In this document: one piece after another, positions 42,909-51,928 of the stretch | How positions within the stretch are numbered: the stretch's first letter is position 1 | Layout of the letters: each line of letters begins with the position of its first letter | Assembly: GCA_016218915.1 (NCBI GenBank) | Contig: JACRCQ010000058.1 | Location: 124,001 to 188,000, forward strand | Direction of reading: 5' to 3' | DNA from: Deltaproteobacteria bacterium | GTDB taxonomy: Bacteria; Myxococcota_A; Polyangia; Polyangiales; Polyangiaceae | DNA: 64,000 nucleotides | Position numbers and translations under genes: made by a program | The notes under the pieces: model-generated | Told to the model about the DNA's origin: nothing | Database searches by the model: none | Seen by the model: the letters and a program-made list of their open reading frames with translations, nothing else

Positions 42909-45191
42909 GTGGCGAACATCCAGCTCGGCCAGGAAATACTCGCCGTCGAAGCCTACATCGACGAGCGAAACCACGATCTGGCCTTCAGGCAGCTGGTGCT
43001 CCTGCGGGACAAGTACGGCAGACGCCCCGAATTCAGGTACCTGCAAGCGTTCTTCGACGCGACCTTCGAGGTCCGGACCGACCGGGAGCTGCTGCGCGAT
43101 GTGACCGCGCTCGTGGCCGAGCAGCCGGACTTCACCGAAGCCGTCGCCTTGCTCGCGTTTCTCTATGATCGCGTGGGAGACCGAGCCAAGGCCGAGGTCT
43201 TCGCTCGCGAAGCCCTCCGATCCCACAATCCCAAGACCCTGGCTCGCGCTCGACGCGTTCTCGGGATTGAAGCCAATGCGCCCATTCCAGGCGAAGGTTC
43301 AACGGCCGCCACCCCTGCCAAGGGCACGCCGTCCTTCCCGGACTTGCTTCCCAGCGACCCGTCGGGCCATCAACCCTTCGAGCCACCGTCCCTCTCCGGC
43401 CCTGAGACCGTGCCTGCTGGCGCCGACTACCGGATGCCCCCCGTGTTCGCTCCGTCAGCCAAGCCTTCCTCTCCTCCGCCGGGACCCAATCAGCGCGCCC
43501 AGACGCGTGAGCTGATCCCGGTGGATCCCACGATCCAACACTCGGACGAGCCCGGCCGGTTCCCCGGGAGCGAGGCTGTCACAGCCCAGGCTCGCCAGCT
43601 CACGCCCAACCCTGCACCCTTTGATCCGTTCGGCAACCTCCCGCCGCCAGGAACCTCGTCGCAGGGCTCGCAGCCTGCTCTCCCTGCACTCGAGACCATC
43701 AGCTTCCAGCCCGTGGGAGGCCTTCCTCCGCCCCCCTCGATTCCGCCGGCCGCCATGGCGCCGCTGGAACGATCGGACTCGAACCGCGAGATGCAAGCAC
43801 CCCCGCGTGAGTCTCCCACGCTCCCGGGATTCGCGCAGGTTCGCGTGGACAGCCCGAAGCGATCCACACCCCCGCCTGCTGCGTCCCGGCAATCCACACC
43901 TCCTGCCGGGTACAGTGCGCTCGGCTTGCAGGAGCCGAAGTTCCGAAGCACGCGACCGCCGTCCTTCGACGACGATCGCGAGACGATCGAGCGAATGCCG
44001 CCTGAGCAGGCCACGGATCAAACGGGGCCTGAAGGACGGTCGCAGACGAGGCCTTCGCGTCCCGCCATGGCCATCCCTCCGCCGTTGGAGGTGCAGCGGC
44101 ACTGGTTCAAGTACGCGCGGCAGCACCAGGTCACGATCCGCAGCACGGGCGGAAGCGGCGATTCCACCGCCCTGACTCTCGTCGATCTCGCCGAGCGCGT
44201 CATGGAGGGGCGCACGCCCATCGCGAACGAGCCCATCCCGTTGGATCGACGGGGCCTGATTCTCGTCGAGCAGAAGCTCGAGCAGTTCCGCACGAACAAG
44301 GGGACGGTCTCGGCGGCTGAGCGCGCCGCCACGACCTCCGCAGCTGCGTTTCTTCTCGCGGTGTTGATGAAGGAAGCAGAAGCCCGTGCCGTTGACACCA
44401 CTCCTGAAGACGGCGCATGCAAAGCCGTGCTGCCGTCGGGTGCGTCGGTTCGACCTCTCCTGATCGCAGCATCGTTCGCGCGTGCCCGCGGTCCTGGCCT
44501 CGTCGAAAGCTACGATCGCGCCGCTACCGCGCACATGCAGCGCACGCCCCGCCCGCCCACCGCGAATCCGCGGTTTCCAAGCGCCGAGTACGAGACCCAG
44601 CCCGCACAGAAGGTAGTTCCGGCAGGCAGCCTTCGCGGAGCCACGCGCCGTGCGCCGCTCTCGGTTCCGCGCCGAGACCTGGACGCGAGCACGCTTTGCG
44701 TGGTCGATCCCGGTGCACCCACGGGATTGCCGCCGCAGGTCAATCTGCGCGCGATGGCTGAGGACTACTGGAATTCCCCTGACGGGCGTGAAGTTGCAGG
44801 GACTTCGCGACGTGTCGGCACATTCACCCTGGCTGACATCGATGCGATCGAGCGCCACGCCACGAAGCTGCACTCCCTCGTGGGCTTGTGGCCTCCGGGA
44901 AACCCGTGGCCCTGGGTTCCCACGGAAGATCAGCAGCGGCAGATCGTCATCTGGGGGGCGATCCTCGGAGAGGTTCTGAATGGCGTGTACACAGGACGCT
45001 GGGAAGTCGACCCTTCAGACCCGCAGGACAAGCAGCTGCACCGTGTGGTGCTGGCCGGTACGGTGGTCGCATGGCCAATGGCCAAGGTGTACCTGAGGCT
45101 GGCCAGAGGCGTCTCCCACGACCTTTCGGTCTACGTGGACGTCATAGGGCGCATCGTGGGCCGGCAAGCCACGCGTGCCCTCAACGTCTGA
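42909..45191 (+). CDS. Large hypothetical protein with TPR-like N-terminus and Pro-rich middle
   Basis: A 760-residue protein, not recognised as a whole. Residues 1-115 look like tetratricopeptide-like helices (IDERNHDLAFRQLVLLRDKYG, EAVALLAFLYDRVGDRAKAEVFAREAL). A long Pro/Ser/Gln/Arg-rich, disordered linker runs from about 120 to 380. The C-terminal region (about 385-760) is mostly helical, with a conserved-looking WPPGNPWPWVPTEDQQRQIVIWG segment. No signal peptide. The GTG start at 42909 is the first in frame. Such long disordered linkers are common in Myxococcota scaffold proteins. No function can be assigned. Confidence 0.65.
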   Translation: MANIQLGQEILAVEAYIDERNHDLAFRQLVLLRDKYGRRPEFRYLQAFFDATFEVRTDRELLRDVTALVAEQPDFTEAVALLAFLYDRVGDRAKAEVFAREALRSHNPKTLARARRVLGIEANAPIPGEGSTAATPAKGTPSFPDLLPSDPSGHQPFEPPSLSGPETVPAGADYRMPPVFAPSAKPSSPPPGPNQRAQTRELIPVDPTIQHSDEPGRFPGSEAVTAQARQLTPNPAPFDPFGNLPPPGTSSQGSQPALPALETISFQPVGGLPPPPSIPPAAMAPLERSDSNREMQAPPRESPTLPGFAQVRVDSPKRSTPPPAASRQSTPPAGYSALGLQEPKFRSTRPPSFDDDRETIERMPPEQATDQTGPEGRSQTRPSRPAMAIPPPLEVQRHWFKYARQHQVTIRSTGGSGDSTALTLVDLAERVMEGRTPIANEPIPLDRRGLILVEQKLEQFRTNKGTVSAAERAATTSAAAFLLAVLMKEAEARAVDTTPEDGACKAVLPSGASVRPLLIAASFARARGPGLVESYDRAATAHMQRTPRPPTANPRFPSAEYETQPAQKVVPAGSLRGATRRAPLSVPRRDLDASTLCVVDPGAPTGLPPQVNLRAMAEDYWNSPDGREVAGTSRRVGTFTLADIDAIERHATKLHSLVGLWPPGNPWPWVPTEDQQRQIVIWGAILGEVLNGVYTGRWEVDPSDPQDKQLHRVVLAGTVVAWPMAKVYLRLARGVSHDLSVYVDVIGRIVGRQATRALNV

Positions 45192-45334
45192 GCCCCTTCC
45201 TGCGCAGCGATGCTCGGGGCAGACATGAATTGCGCTTGCCTGCAGCAGCGGTACGGTTAGAACCCAGCTGTGAGCGCAACCATGACGTCCGAACCGTGTC
45301 CAGATCCCTGGGCGCCTGGTAGGAGGTGCCAGCC

Positions 45335-45838
45335 GTGAGCGGCCCGCGCGCTCAGGCGATCGTCCGCGCGCTGCGCGACGCCGCCCTCATGCTTGCAGTT
45401 TCGGCTGCTGTGGCGTTCGGTACCAATGCGGTACGTGGCGACGGCCTGCCGGTGGTGCAGCGCAAGGACTACGAGATCCTCGTCCCGTGCGAGGAAACCA
45501 ACGGCCAGACCACGCCCATCGCGCCGAACGATCCAGCGCTTGCCGACAAGGCCACGCTCGTGGTCGACAGCCGCTCCAAGCAGGAGTTCGACGCCTGGCA
45601 CATGCCGTCAGCGATCAACATCCCCTTCGACTACCTGGCCGCGACCTCGGAGGTCGACGTGAAGAAGGTCCTGGCGAGCAGGGCATCGCGGGTGGTGGTG
45701 TACGGCGACGGCGACGATCCGGACAGCGGGCGCGAGCTGGCGCGCGAGCTTTCGGGCAAGGGGGTTCGCAATGTTTTCGTGGTCACCGGCGGGGCGCCTG
45801 CCTTGCCCGGCGGGCCCCGTCCCAAGGGGGCGCCGTGA
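45335..45838 (+). CDS. Rhodanese-like protein without the catalytic Cys
   Basis: A 167-residue protein with an N-terminal hydrophobic segment (about 12-32) that is a signal anchor or signal peptide, then a rhodanese fold (about 65-155). The entry motif is LVVDSRSKQEFDAWHMPSAINIP. At the active-site loop, where Cys is normal, the sequence is VVVYGDGDDPDSG, so sulphur transfer is unlikely. The GTG at 45335 has a perfect AGGAGG at 45321-45326, which rules out the GTG at 45326. Its stop overlaps the start of the MauE-like gene. It is the first gene of a three-gene thiol/redox cluster. Confidence 0.78.
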   Translation: MSGPRAQAIVRALRDAALMLAVSAAVAFGTNAVRGDGLPVVQRKDYEILVPCEETNGQTTPIAPNDPALADKATLVVDSRSKQEFDAWHMPSAINIPFDYLAATSEVDVKKVLASRASRVVVYGDGDDPDSGRELARELSGKGVRNVFVVTGGAPALPGGPRPKGAP

Positions 45839-46320
45839 CCTCCCTCACCCAGTGGAAGGGCCATGCATGGATCGCCCTCGTGGTCCGTCTGTATCTGGGA
45901 GGCGTGTTCTTGGCAGCTTGCTTCCACAAAATTGCGCACCCCGGATCGTTCGCCATTGATGTGGCGACGTACCAGCTGCTGCCTCTGGCGCTCGTCAACG
46001 CGGTCGCGATCCTGCTGCCGTGGACCGAGTTGATCGCGGGCGCTTCTCTCATCGCGGGCGTACGGGTCAAGGCCGCAAGCCTCCTTGTCGCGGCGATGAT
46101 GATCTCCTTCATCCTCGCCCTCGTCTGGGCTCTGCATCTGCACCTCGAGATGTCGTGCGGCTGCTTCGCCTCCAAAGGCGCAGCTGAGGATCCGATCTCC
46201 TGGCGAACGTTGCTTCGCGACGGCGCCTGGCTCTTGATGTCGTTGTACGTGCTTGCGGTGGACGATCGTCCGATCGGCTTGGAACGGCTGATGGGCAAGC
46301 GGAGGGATGCACATGCGTAG
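45835..46320 (+). CDS. MauE/DoxX-like membrane protein
   Basis: A 161-residue membrane protein with four hydrophobic segments (about 10-30, 50-75, 80-102 and 120-145), as in the MauE/DoxX redox family. The Cys pair in SCGCFA (about 107-112) is typical of the MauE branch, which supports disulphide exchange in the periplasm. The GTG start at 45835 overlaps the rhodanese stop, and its own stop overlaps the start of the DsbA-like gene, so all three are translationally coupled. A likely role is to supply reducing or oxidising power to the exported thioredoxin-fold protein. Confidence 0.8.
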   Translation: MTSLTQWKGHAWIALVVRLYLGGVFLAACFHKIAHPGSFAIDVATYQLLPLALVNAVAILLPWTELIAGASLIAGVRVKAASLLVAAMMISFILALVWALHLHLEMSCGCFASKGAAEDPISWRTLLRDGAWLLMSLYVLAVDDRPIGLERLMGKRRDAHA

Positions 46321-47173
46321 GCTGCTGCTGACCACGTGGATGGCGATTGCGCTCCTTGTTTCGACGGCGCAGCTCGCTCGGGCCCAGACCGCCGTGTGCG
46401 ACGGGCTGCAGGGTGACAAGCGCCAGCTCGCCCAGGAGATCATGCAGGCGCAGAAACCGTATGCATGCTGCGACGGCACGATCGCCGAGTGCGTGGCCAA
46501 GCGGCCGCGCTGCGTGCTGGCCAGGCGGCTGGCTGACGACGTATGTCGACGCGCGGGTGCAGGTCAGGACCGCGCCGCGATCGAGCGGGCGCTGACCAAG
46601 CGTGCGGAGAGCATGAGCCGGGGAGGCGCATCCGTGCCAATCGATCTGTCTCGCTCCACGCCCGTGGGGGAAGCGGATGGAAAGGTCACTGTCGTGGCCT
46701 ACGTCTGCGGACGCTGCCCGTACTGCTCCAAGCTCATCCCTACCATCAAGCGGCAGATCGCCGAAGGCGTGCTCAAGGGAAAGGCGAAGCTCTACGTCAA
46801 GCTCTTCCCGATCCGCTCCCACGCCTACTCCACCGAGTCGGGCAAGGGCGCACTCGCAGCCCAGGAGCTTGGCAAGTTCTGGCCGTTCCTGGACCAGCTC
46901 TACGCGCACTTCGACGACTTCGACGCTGCGAAGATCCCGGACTACGCCGTCGCTGCCGGAATGGATCGCGCGGCCTTCGTCAATGCCTTCGGCGATGCTG
47001 CGATCACAACGCGCCTCGTCGACTCCAAGAAGGAAGGCATCCGCAACAAGGTCGAAGCCACGCCGACCATCTTCCTCAACGGCTACAAGTACTCGGGCGA
47101 CCTGAGCGCGATCACGTTCCAGGACGTCGTCGAGGAAGAATTCGATCGCATGACCGGCAAGACCACGGAGTAG
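46313..47173 (+). CDS. Exported DsbA-like thioredoxin-fold protein
   Basis: A 286-residue secreted protein with a signal peptide (cleavage about 24, after ARA). A Cys-containing N-terminal segment (about 25-85) precedes a DsbA-like thioredoxin domain (about 110-280). The redox motif is CPYC, preceded by another Cys in VCGRCPYC, and the cis-Pro loop is VEATPTIF. The ATG at 46313 fits a GGAGGG ribosome site at 46301-46306; an ATG two codons upstream is too close to that site. It overlaps the MauE-like gene and is probably the main effector of the cluster. Confidence 0.85.
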   Translation: MRRLLLTTWMAIALLVSTAQLARAQTAVCDGLQGDKRQLAQEIMQAQKPYACCDGTIAECVAKRPRCVLARRLADDVCRRAGAGQDRAAIERALTKRAESMSRGGASVPIDLSRSTPVGEADGKVTVVAYVCGRCPYCSKLIPTIKRQIAEGVLKGKAKLYVKLFPIRSHAYSTESGKGALAAQELGKFWPFLDQLYAHFDDFDAAKIPDYAVAAGMDRAAFVNAFGDAAITTRLVDSKKEGIRNKVEATPTIFLNGYKYSGDLSAITFQDVVEEEFDRMTGKTTE

Positions 47174-47180
47174 CGCTTCC

Positions 47181-48092
47181 CTACTTCTGCTCGTGCTCCA
47201 CGCGGTTGCGTCCGTTCTGCTTCGCGGCGTACAGCCACTCGTCCGCTCGCATCATCAGATGATCCGGCGTCTCGATCGACGGGTCGCTCGAGGTTGCCAC
47301 GCCCAGCGAGATCGTCACTGGGATGATGGACGGTCCGAACTTGAAGACGTTGTGTTCCATGGCGGTGCGCACACGCTCGGCCAGCACGACGCCTTCGCCG
47401 AGCGAGGTCGCACGCGCCAGCAGGATGAACTCCTCGCCTCCCACGCGCGCGAACAGATCCTCCTTGCGAATCGTCCGGTACACCACCGCGACCACGCCCT
47501 TGAGCACTTCGTCGCCGGCCTGGTGGCCGTAGGTGTCGTTCACGCGCTTGAAGTGATCAATGTCCATCGCCACGAGCGTGCACGGCCGGCGATGACGGAT
47601 CGCCCATGCCCACTCGGAGCCGAGGCGGTCATGGAAGAACCTGCGATTGTACGCGCCGGTCAGTGGATCGCGCGTCGCCATGTCGTAGAGCTTCGACTGC
47701 ATCTGCTCTTCGACTTCGTCCGCGTAGTCGAACCTGAGCGCCGAGTTGGGGCCCAGCCGGATGCGATCGCCATCGCGTAGCGTGATCGGGTCGGTCAATC
47801 GTACGCCGTTGCACACCGTGCCGTTGGTCGATCCAAGATCCCGCAGGATGTAGGTCCCGTCGAGCTCCACGATCTCCGCGTGCTTGCGCGAGATGCCGTC
47901 ATCCTCGACCTGCACGTTCGCAAGCTCCGAGCGACCGATGATCATACTGCCGGCGAGCTTGTACACCTTCCCCATGCTGCGCCCTGAAAGGCACGTCAGC
48001 GTCGCCACCAGCTTGCGCTGGTCTCGCTTGGACTGCTGCAGCAACTCCTCGAGGGAAAAGCAGCCGGTTCGCTCTTCTTCGTCGCGACTCAC
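47181..48092 (-). CDS. FHA-GGDEF diguanylate cyclase
   Basis: A 303-residue signalling protein joining a phosphothreonine-binding FHA domain (about 45-125) to a GGDEF domain (about 135-300). FHA residues GRSE, SRKH and GSTNG are present. The cyclase loop is VGGEEF, with the product-inhibition motif RKED nine residues earlier. The product is therefore a cyclic di-GMP synthase controlled by binding to phosphorylated partners. The start is a GTG at 48092. It is convergent with the DsbA-like gene (7 bp apart) and divergent from a lipoprotein gene. Confidence 0.92.
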   Translation of the reverse strand: MSRDEEERTGCFSLEELLQQSKRDQRKLVATLTCLSGRSMGKVYKLAGSMIIGRSELANVQVEDDGISRKHAEIVELDGTYILRDLGSTNGTVCNGVRLTDPITLRDGDRIRLGPNSALRFDYADEVEEQMQSKLYDMATRDPLTGAYNRRFFHDRLGSEWAWAIRHRRPCTLVAMDIDHFKRVNDTYGHQAGDEVLKGVVAVVYRTIRKEDLFARVGGEEFILLARATSLGEGVVLAERVRTAMEHNVFKFGPSIIPVTISLGVATSSDPSIETPDHLMMRADEWLYAAKQNGRNRVEHEQK

Positions 48093-48205
48093 GCCTGCAA
48101 AGTATCACAAGCCCCGAGCCCCCTGAAACCCGTTTTCCTGCCCGCACGATCCGAACTCGCCCCGCACCGCTGGAATCGTCGCCCGCTCGCGTCTACTCTC
48201 CTCCC

Positions 48206-48991
48206 ATGGTGCGTGGCTCCCCCTGGCCGGTCGCGGCCGGCGTCCTGGCATCGTCGCTCGTCGGTTGTGCGGCGGACGACGCCGGGCCATCCGCCCCTGC
48301 GAACCCGAAAGACGCAGGCTCCGCAGACAGCCATCTGGCCGATGCCCCGCCCCCGGAGGCTTCGAAGCCCGACGGAGCCCTTCACGATGCGCCGGGGAAC
48401 GACGCCGTCGATGCAGGACCGCCGCCGTGGTGCGTGCCTGCCACCGGCAGCCTGATTGAGCATGGCACCTTCGAGGAAGGCATGGATGGCCTGGCTCCTG
48501 TCGGCTGGGAGGTGCGCAATCCGAGCCTGCCAAACGGCGACTGCATGGCCTCGGGCAGCCCGCAAGAGCATGTGTTCCTTTCCCAGGGGCCAGCGGGCTG
48601 CAGCGGGCACTACCTTTCCATCGACGGCCGCGGCAAGTGGGACTGCTACGCGATCCAGCGCGTCAGCCCCTATGGCTCCATCCACGGCGGCAGCAAGTAT
48701 CGTGTCCAGGCCGCACTCCGATCCGAAGGCAACGCGCCAGACGGCTCGACTTGTCCCGAATGTGCAGCTGCCTGGTTCACCATCGGCGTGCAATGGCTCG
48801 ACGCAAACGACTCGTTCTTCGGCGACGTGAAGAATCCCATCCCCCCTGATCCGTCGATGAACGATCACGGCTGGCAGGTGGCTTCGTTCGAAGTTGACGC
48901 ACCTGCCAACGCGACGCGCATCCTGGTCTGGCTCACCGCGCACTTCCCGGGGCGCGTCGACTACGACAACGTCTCGGTCACGCCGCTCTGA
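48206..48991 (+). CDS. Exported lipoprotein with carbohydrate-binding-like beta domain
   Basis: A 261-residue lipoprotein with a signal peptide ending in VGC. An Ala/Asp/Pro linker leads to a beta-rich domain (about 80-261) that resembles a carbohydrate-binding module or a jelly-roll: LIEHGTFEEGMDGLAPVGWEV at the start and VDYDNVSVTPL at the end, as in CBM-like domains that begin with N-x-x-F-E and end with D-x-x-x-V. Several Cys pairs are present. The ATG at 48206 is close to the start of the divergent FHA-GGDEF gene. The ligand is unknown, a sugar is likely. Confidence 0.72.
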   Translation: MVRGSPWPVAAGVLASSLVGCAADDAGPSAPANPKDAGSADSHLADAPPPEASKPDGALHDAPGNDAVDAGPPPWCVPATGSLIEHGTFEEGMDGLAPVGWEVRNPSLPNGDCMASGSPQEHVFLSQGPAGCSGHYLSIDGRGKWDCYAIQRVSPYGSIHGGSKYRVQAALRSEGNAPDGSTCPECAAAWFTIGVQWLDANDSFFGDVKNPIPPDPSMNDHGWQVASFEVDAPANATRILVWLTAHFPGRVDYDNVSVTPL

Positions 48992-49064
48992 GACAAATGG
49001 AACGACCTTGTCCAGTGCACCGCTTGCGCTCCGGCCTGGGCCGGTGCAACGTTTGCCTCCGCTC

Positions 49065-49568
49065 ATGACCGCACAAGCCCGAGCCCGCATCGTGGTGCAG
49101 AAGGACGAGCACAAGTTCAGCTGCGCGCACATGACCGTGTTTGCCGACGGCACCAAGGAGCGTCTGCACGGCCACAACTTCCACCTGGGAGTCGCGATCG
49201 AGCTGCCCGCCGACGACCAGTTCCCCATGCTCGACTTCGCCCGCGTCAAAGCCGTGCTCGCGGACCTGTGCGCCGAGCTCAAAGAGCACCTGCTGCTGCC
49301 TGCCCATTGTCCCCTCGTCAAGGTGCTCCACCACGACGATCGCGAGCTCGAGATCTCGTTCTGCGATCGGCGCTACGTGATGCCCTCGGAGGACGCGCTG
49401 CTGCTGCCGGTCGACAACATCGTGGTCGAGCGTCTCGCGCGCTATCTCTGGTCGCGCATCCGCGACGGGCTCCAGGCGGAGCTGCAGGAATGCGGCGCGC
49501 TCGAGCTCGACGTCACGGTCACCGAATCACCCGGCCAGGGCGCAACCTGGTCCGCGCCCCTGCCCTGA
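49065..49568 (+). CDS. 6-pyruvoyl-tetrahydropterin synthase/QueD-family protein (Glu-type)
   Basis: A 167-residue protein of the PTPS/QueD family, which works on dihydroneopterin triphosphate. The zinc His residues are in FSCAHM and LHGHNF. The catalytic Cys that lies four residues before HGH in QueD and PTPS is absent; the segment reads KERLHGH, so Glu is at the position three before the His. This ExxHGH form is the one described for PTPS-III enzymes, which can make 6-hydroxymethyl-dihydropterin directly. The protein is longer than QueD because of an insertion at about 60-100. A FolB-type gene follows 15 bp later, which points to folate rather than queuosine synthesis. Confidence 0.85.
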   Translation: MTAQARARIVVQKDEHKFSCAHMTVFADGTKERLHGHNFHLGVAIELPADDQFPMLDFARVKAVLADLCAELKEHLLLPAHCPLVKVLHHDDRELEISFCDRRYVMPSEDALLLPVDNIVVERLARYLWSRIRDGLQAELQECGALELDVTVTESPGQGATWSAPLP

Positions 49569-49583
49569 ATTCCGGAGCTCCCC

Positions 49584-49952
49584 ATGCCCATCGACAAGGT
49601 CTTCGTTCGTGGAATGCGCCTGGATGCCTCCATCGGCGTCGATGACTGGGAGCGCAAGACCCGCCAGGTCATCGAGGTCGACGTCGAAGCCGCGGTCGAA
49701 ACCGCCATGCTCCTCGACTCGGGCGAGCTGTCGCGCGGCGTCGACTTCACGGTCGTCCAGGGCATCGTTCGCGAGCTGGCCGCTGGCGCTCACATCGATC
49801 TCGCCGAGACGTTCGCAGACCGGATCGCATCCGCGATCCTCGATCGTACGTGCGCGCTGCTGGTCGTGGTCGAGCTCAGGAAGTACGCCCCCTGCCGTGC
49901 CGGCGCCCAGTGCTGCGGCGTGCGCGTGACGCGTGCGCGCGGCAGCCAGTGA
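49584..49952 (+). CDS. folB: Dihydroneopterin aldolase-family protein FolB
   Basis: A 122-residue protein of the FolB family, which in folate synthesis cleaves dihydroneopterin to 6-hydroxymethyl-dihydropterin. The family start is seen in DASIGVDDWERKTRQVIEVDVE, and VDFTVVQGIVRELA and LAETFADRIASAIL follow in the normal order. The C-terminal strand with the Lys (VELRKYAP) is present, but the tail is shorter and holds three cysteines. It is 15 bp after the PTPS-type gene on the same strand, forming a pterin pair. Convergent phospholipase gene on the other side. Confidence 0.82.
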   Translation: MPIDKVFVRGMRLDASIGVDDWERKTRQVIEVDVEAAVETAMLLDSGELSRGVDFTVVQGIVRELAAGAHIDLAETFADRIASAILDRTCALLVVVELRKYAPCRAGAQCCGVRVTRARGSQ

Positions 49953-49961
49953 TCCAGCGCC

Positions 49962-51092
49962 TCAAAGCACGGCCCTGATCTGGTAGGCAAGCCACCCCAG
50001 CGCGCGCCTCCACGGAGATCGCCGAAGCGCTCCGACGTCGAGCCGCGATGACTTTGCCAGGTCCTCCTCGAAGCTCGCACGCACCTGCCGCGCGAACACC
50101 TCGTCGAGCACCGCCAGGTTGCACTCCAGGTTGTAGCGCAACGACAGGTGATCGAGGTTGTAGCTCCCCACCGTCACGAACGAGCCGTCGATCACCGCCA
50201 GCTTGCCGTGCATCATTCGATCAGGATACGTCCAGAACTTCACACCCTTCCGGGTCATCGATGCGGCCAGGTGCTCCATCGCGGCCTGCACGATCGCCTG
50301 ATCATTTCGCTCCGGGATCAGGATGCGGACCTCGACGCCCCGTTGTGCTGCCTGCACGATCGCCCGTCGAACCCGACGGTCCGGCACGAAGTAGGCGTTT
50401 GCGATGTCGATCCGCTGGCGCGCCCGCTGGATCTTGGACAGGTAGAACTGCCGGATCTGACGTCGGCTTCCCAGCGAGCTGCGATTCGCCAGCACCCACG
50501 CATCCATGGTCGGCTGCTTCTCGAGCCGCACCAGGTCCGGCGGCGCGCGCAATCCGCATCTCCTCCAGGTCTCGTAGAAGATCGCCCTGAGCTCTTGCGC
50601 CGCTGGCCCCTGCACCTGCACCGCGTCGTCACGCCAGTTGTCGCCGCCCCACGCCTCCGGCGCCCATGGGTCCCCAAGATTCACGCCGCCTGTGAACCCG
50701 ATCGAGCCGTCCACCACCAGCAGCTTCCGGTGGTCTCTCATGAAGATTCGATCAAGGCGAAACCTCGGGCTCGTCGGAGACACCGGGTGGTACTCCACGA
50801 CCTGCGCCCCTGCATCGCGCAACGGCTCGAAGAAGCTGTCCTCCACCCATAGCGAGCCCACCGAATCGTAGATCGCCCGCACCTTCACACCTGCGCGCGC
50901 TCGCTCCGCCAGGGCATCCCTGAACTTCGTTCCGGTCCGATCCGACGCCCACCAGTAGAACTCCGCCACCACTTCCGAACGCGCTTCGCTCACCGCTGCA
51001 AGCATCGCAGGAAGCGCTTGCGCCCCGTCGCGCAGCAGCCGTACCCGGTTCTCCCCGACTCCCACCCACTCGCTCGTGGCGAGCTCTTGCAT
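49962..51092 (-). CDS. Phospholipase D/cardiolipin synthase family protein
   Basis: A 376-residue protein with two HKD motifs: HRKLLVVDGS in the first half and HGKLAVIDGS in the second, both followed by the usual Gly-rich strand. The N-terminal segment lacks membrane helices, so it is the soluble or peripheral ClsB-like type. It would make cardiolipin from phosphatidylglycerol or act on another phosphodiester. The ATG at 51092 gives a normal N-terminus. It is divergent from tsaB and convergent with folB. Confidence 0.9.
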   Translation of the reverse strand: MQELATSEWVGVGENRVRLLRDGAQALPAMLAAVSEARSEVVAEFYWWASDRTGTKFRDALAERARAGVKVRAIYDSVGSLWVEDSFFEPLRDAGAQVVEYHPVSPTSPRFRLDRIFMRDHRKLLVVDGSIGFTGGVNLGDPWAPEAWGGDNWRDDAVQVQGPAAQELRAIFYETWRRCGLRAPPDLVRLEKQPTMDAWVLANRSSLGSRRQIRQFYLSKIQRARQRIDIANAYFVPDRRVRRAIVQAAQRGVEVRILIPERNDQAIVQAAMEHLAASMTRKGVKFWTYPDRMMHGKLAVIDGSFVTVGSYNLDHLSLRYNLECNLAVLDEVFARQVRASFEEDLAKSSRLDVGALRRSPWRRALGWLAYQIRAVL

Positions 51093-51213
51093 CCGTCGAG
51101 ACTAGTCCGTCTTCACGCCCCTGGCAGCGCCCGATCGCCTGCCCCTGGACCCGACCCCTGCCTGCAGCTACCTTCCGCCCTGCATCAGCCCCGGCCTCTG
51201 GAATCGACCACGA

Positions 51214-51900
51214 ATGCGACTGCTGACCATCGACACGGCAAGCAGGCTCGGAACCGTCGCCACAATCGACGGCGACCAGATCCTGTGTGAGCTCGTCAGC
51301 CCACATCAAACGCGTCACGCCGAGTGCCTTCTCGATTTGGTGGGCCAGGTACTCGAGCAGGCTGCGTGGAAGCTCGCGGATCTCGAGCTGATTGCAGTGG
51401 GCATGGGGCCAGGTTCGTTCACCGGTGTTCGCGTGGGCATGGCCACCGCCAAGGGATTGGCGCTTTCCACCGGGCTGCCCGTGGTGGGGGTGGTTTCCCT
51501 GGAAGCCATGGCTCACGCCGTCAGGGCGTTGCGGGGCCCGGTCCGGGTGGCGGCCTTGCTCGATGCCAAGAAGGCGGAAGTATTTGGCGCGGCATACGGC
51601 GCAGATGGAGCCGGGATTGCTCCTCCCGCCACGTTCCCGAGGGAGAGCGTGACAGCGTGGCTCTCCGGGCTCGACACCGATGGCGACGCCCCGATGGTGA
51701 TCTGCGGCGAGATCGCCGCAGAGCTATCCTTGGCGCGCGAGCGGGTAGTCTCCCATCGGACGTGCGATCTGCCTTCGCCCGGGGCCATCGCCTCCCTCGC
51801 TCAAGCGCGCTGGTCCGCGGATCCGATCAGCCAGATCCAGAGCCTGGAACCGCTCTACGTCCGTCCGCCCGATATTCGTCTCCCGCGAAGTCGACAATAG
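51214..51900 (+). CDS. tsaB: tRNA threonylcarbamoyladenosine biosynthesis protein TsaB
   Basis: TsaB is the partner of TsaD in the complex that makes t6A37 on tRNAs. The 228-residue protein starts with the ASKHA motif LLTIDTASRLG and has the GMGPGSFTGVRVGMATAKGLAL block (about 64-85) that defines TsaB and its relatives. The protein is complete. The ATG at 51214 is the family start. A Crp-family gene begins 28 bp downstream on the same strand. tsaD and tsaE are not in the window. Confidence 0.95.
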   Translation: MRLLTIDTASRLGTVATIDGDQILCELVSPHQTRHAECLLDLVGQVLEQAAWKLADLELIAVGMGPGSFTGVRVGMATAKGLALSTGLPVVGVVSLEAMAHAVRALRGPVRVAALLDAKKAEVFGAAYGADGAGIAPPATFPRESVTAWLSGLDTDGDAPMVICGEIAAELSLARERVVSHRTCDLPSPGAIASLAQARWSADPISQIQSLEPLYVRPPDIRLPRSRQ

Positions 51901-51928
51901 CCGCCCATATTGCGTAAGCTTGCCAAGC

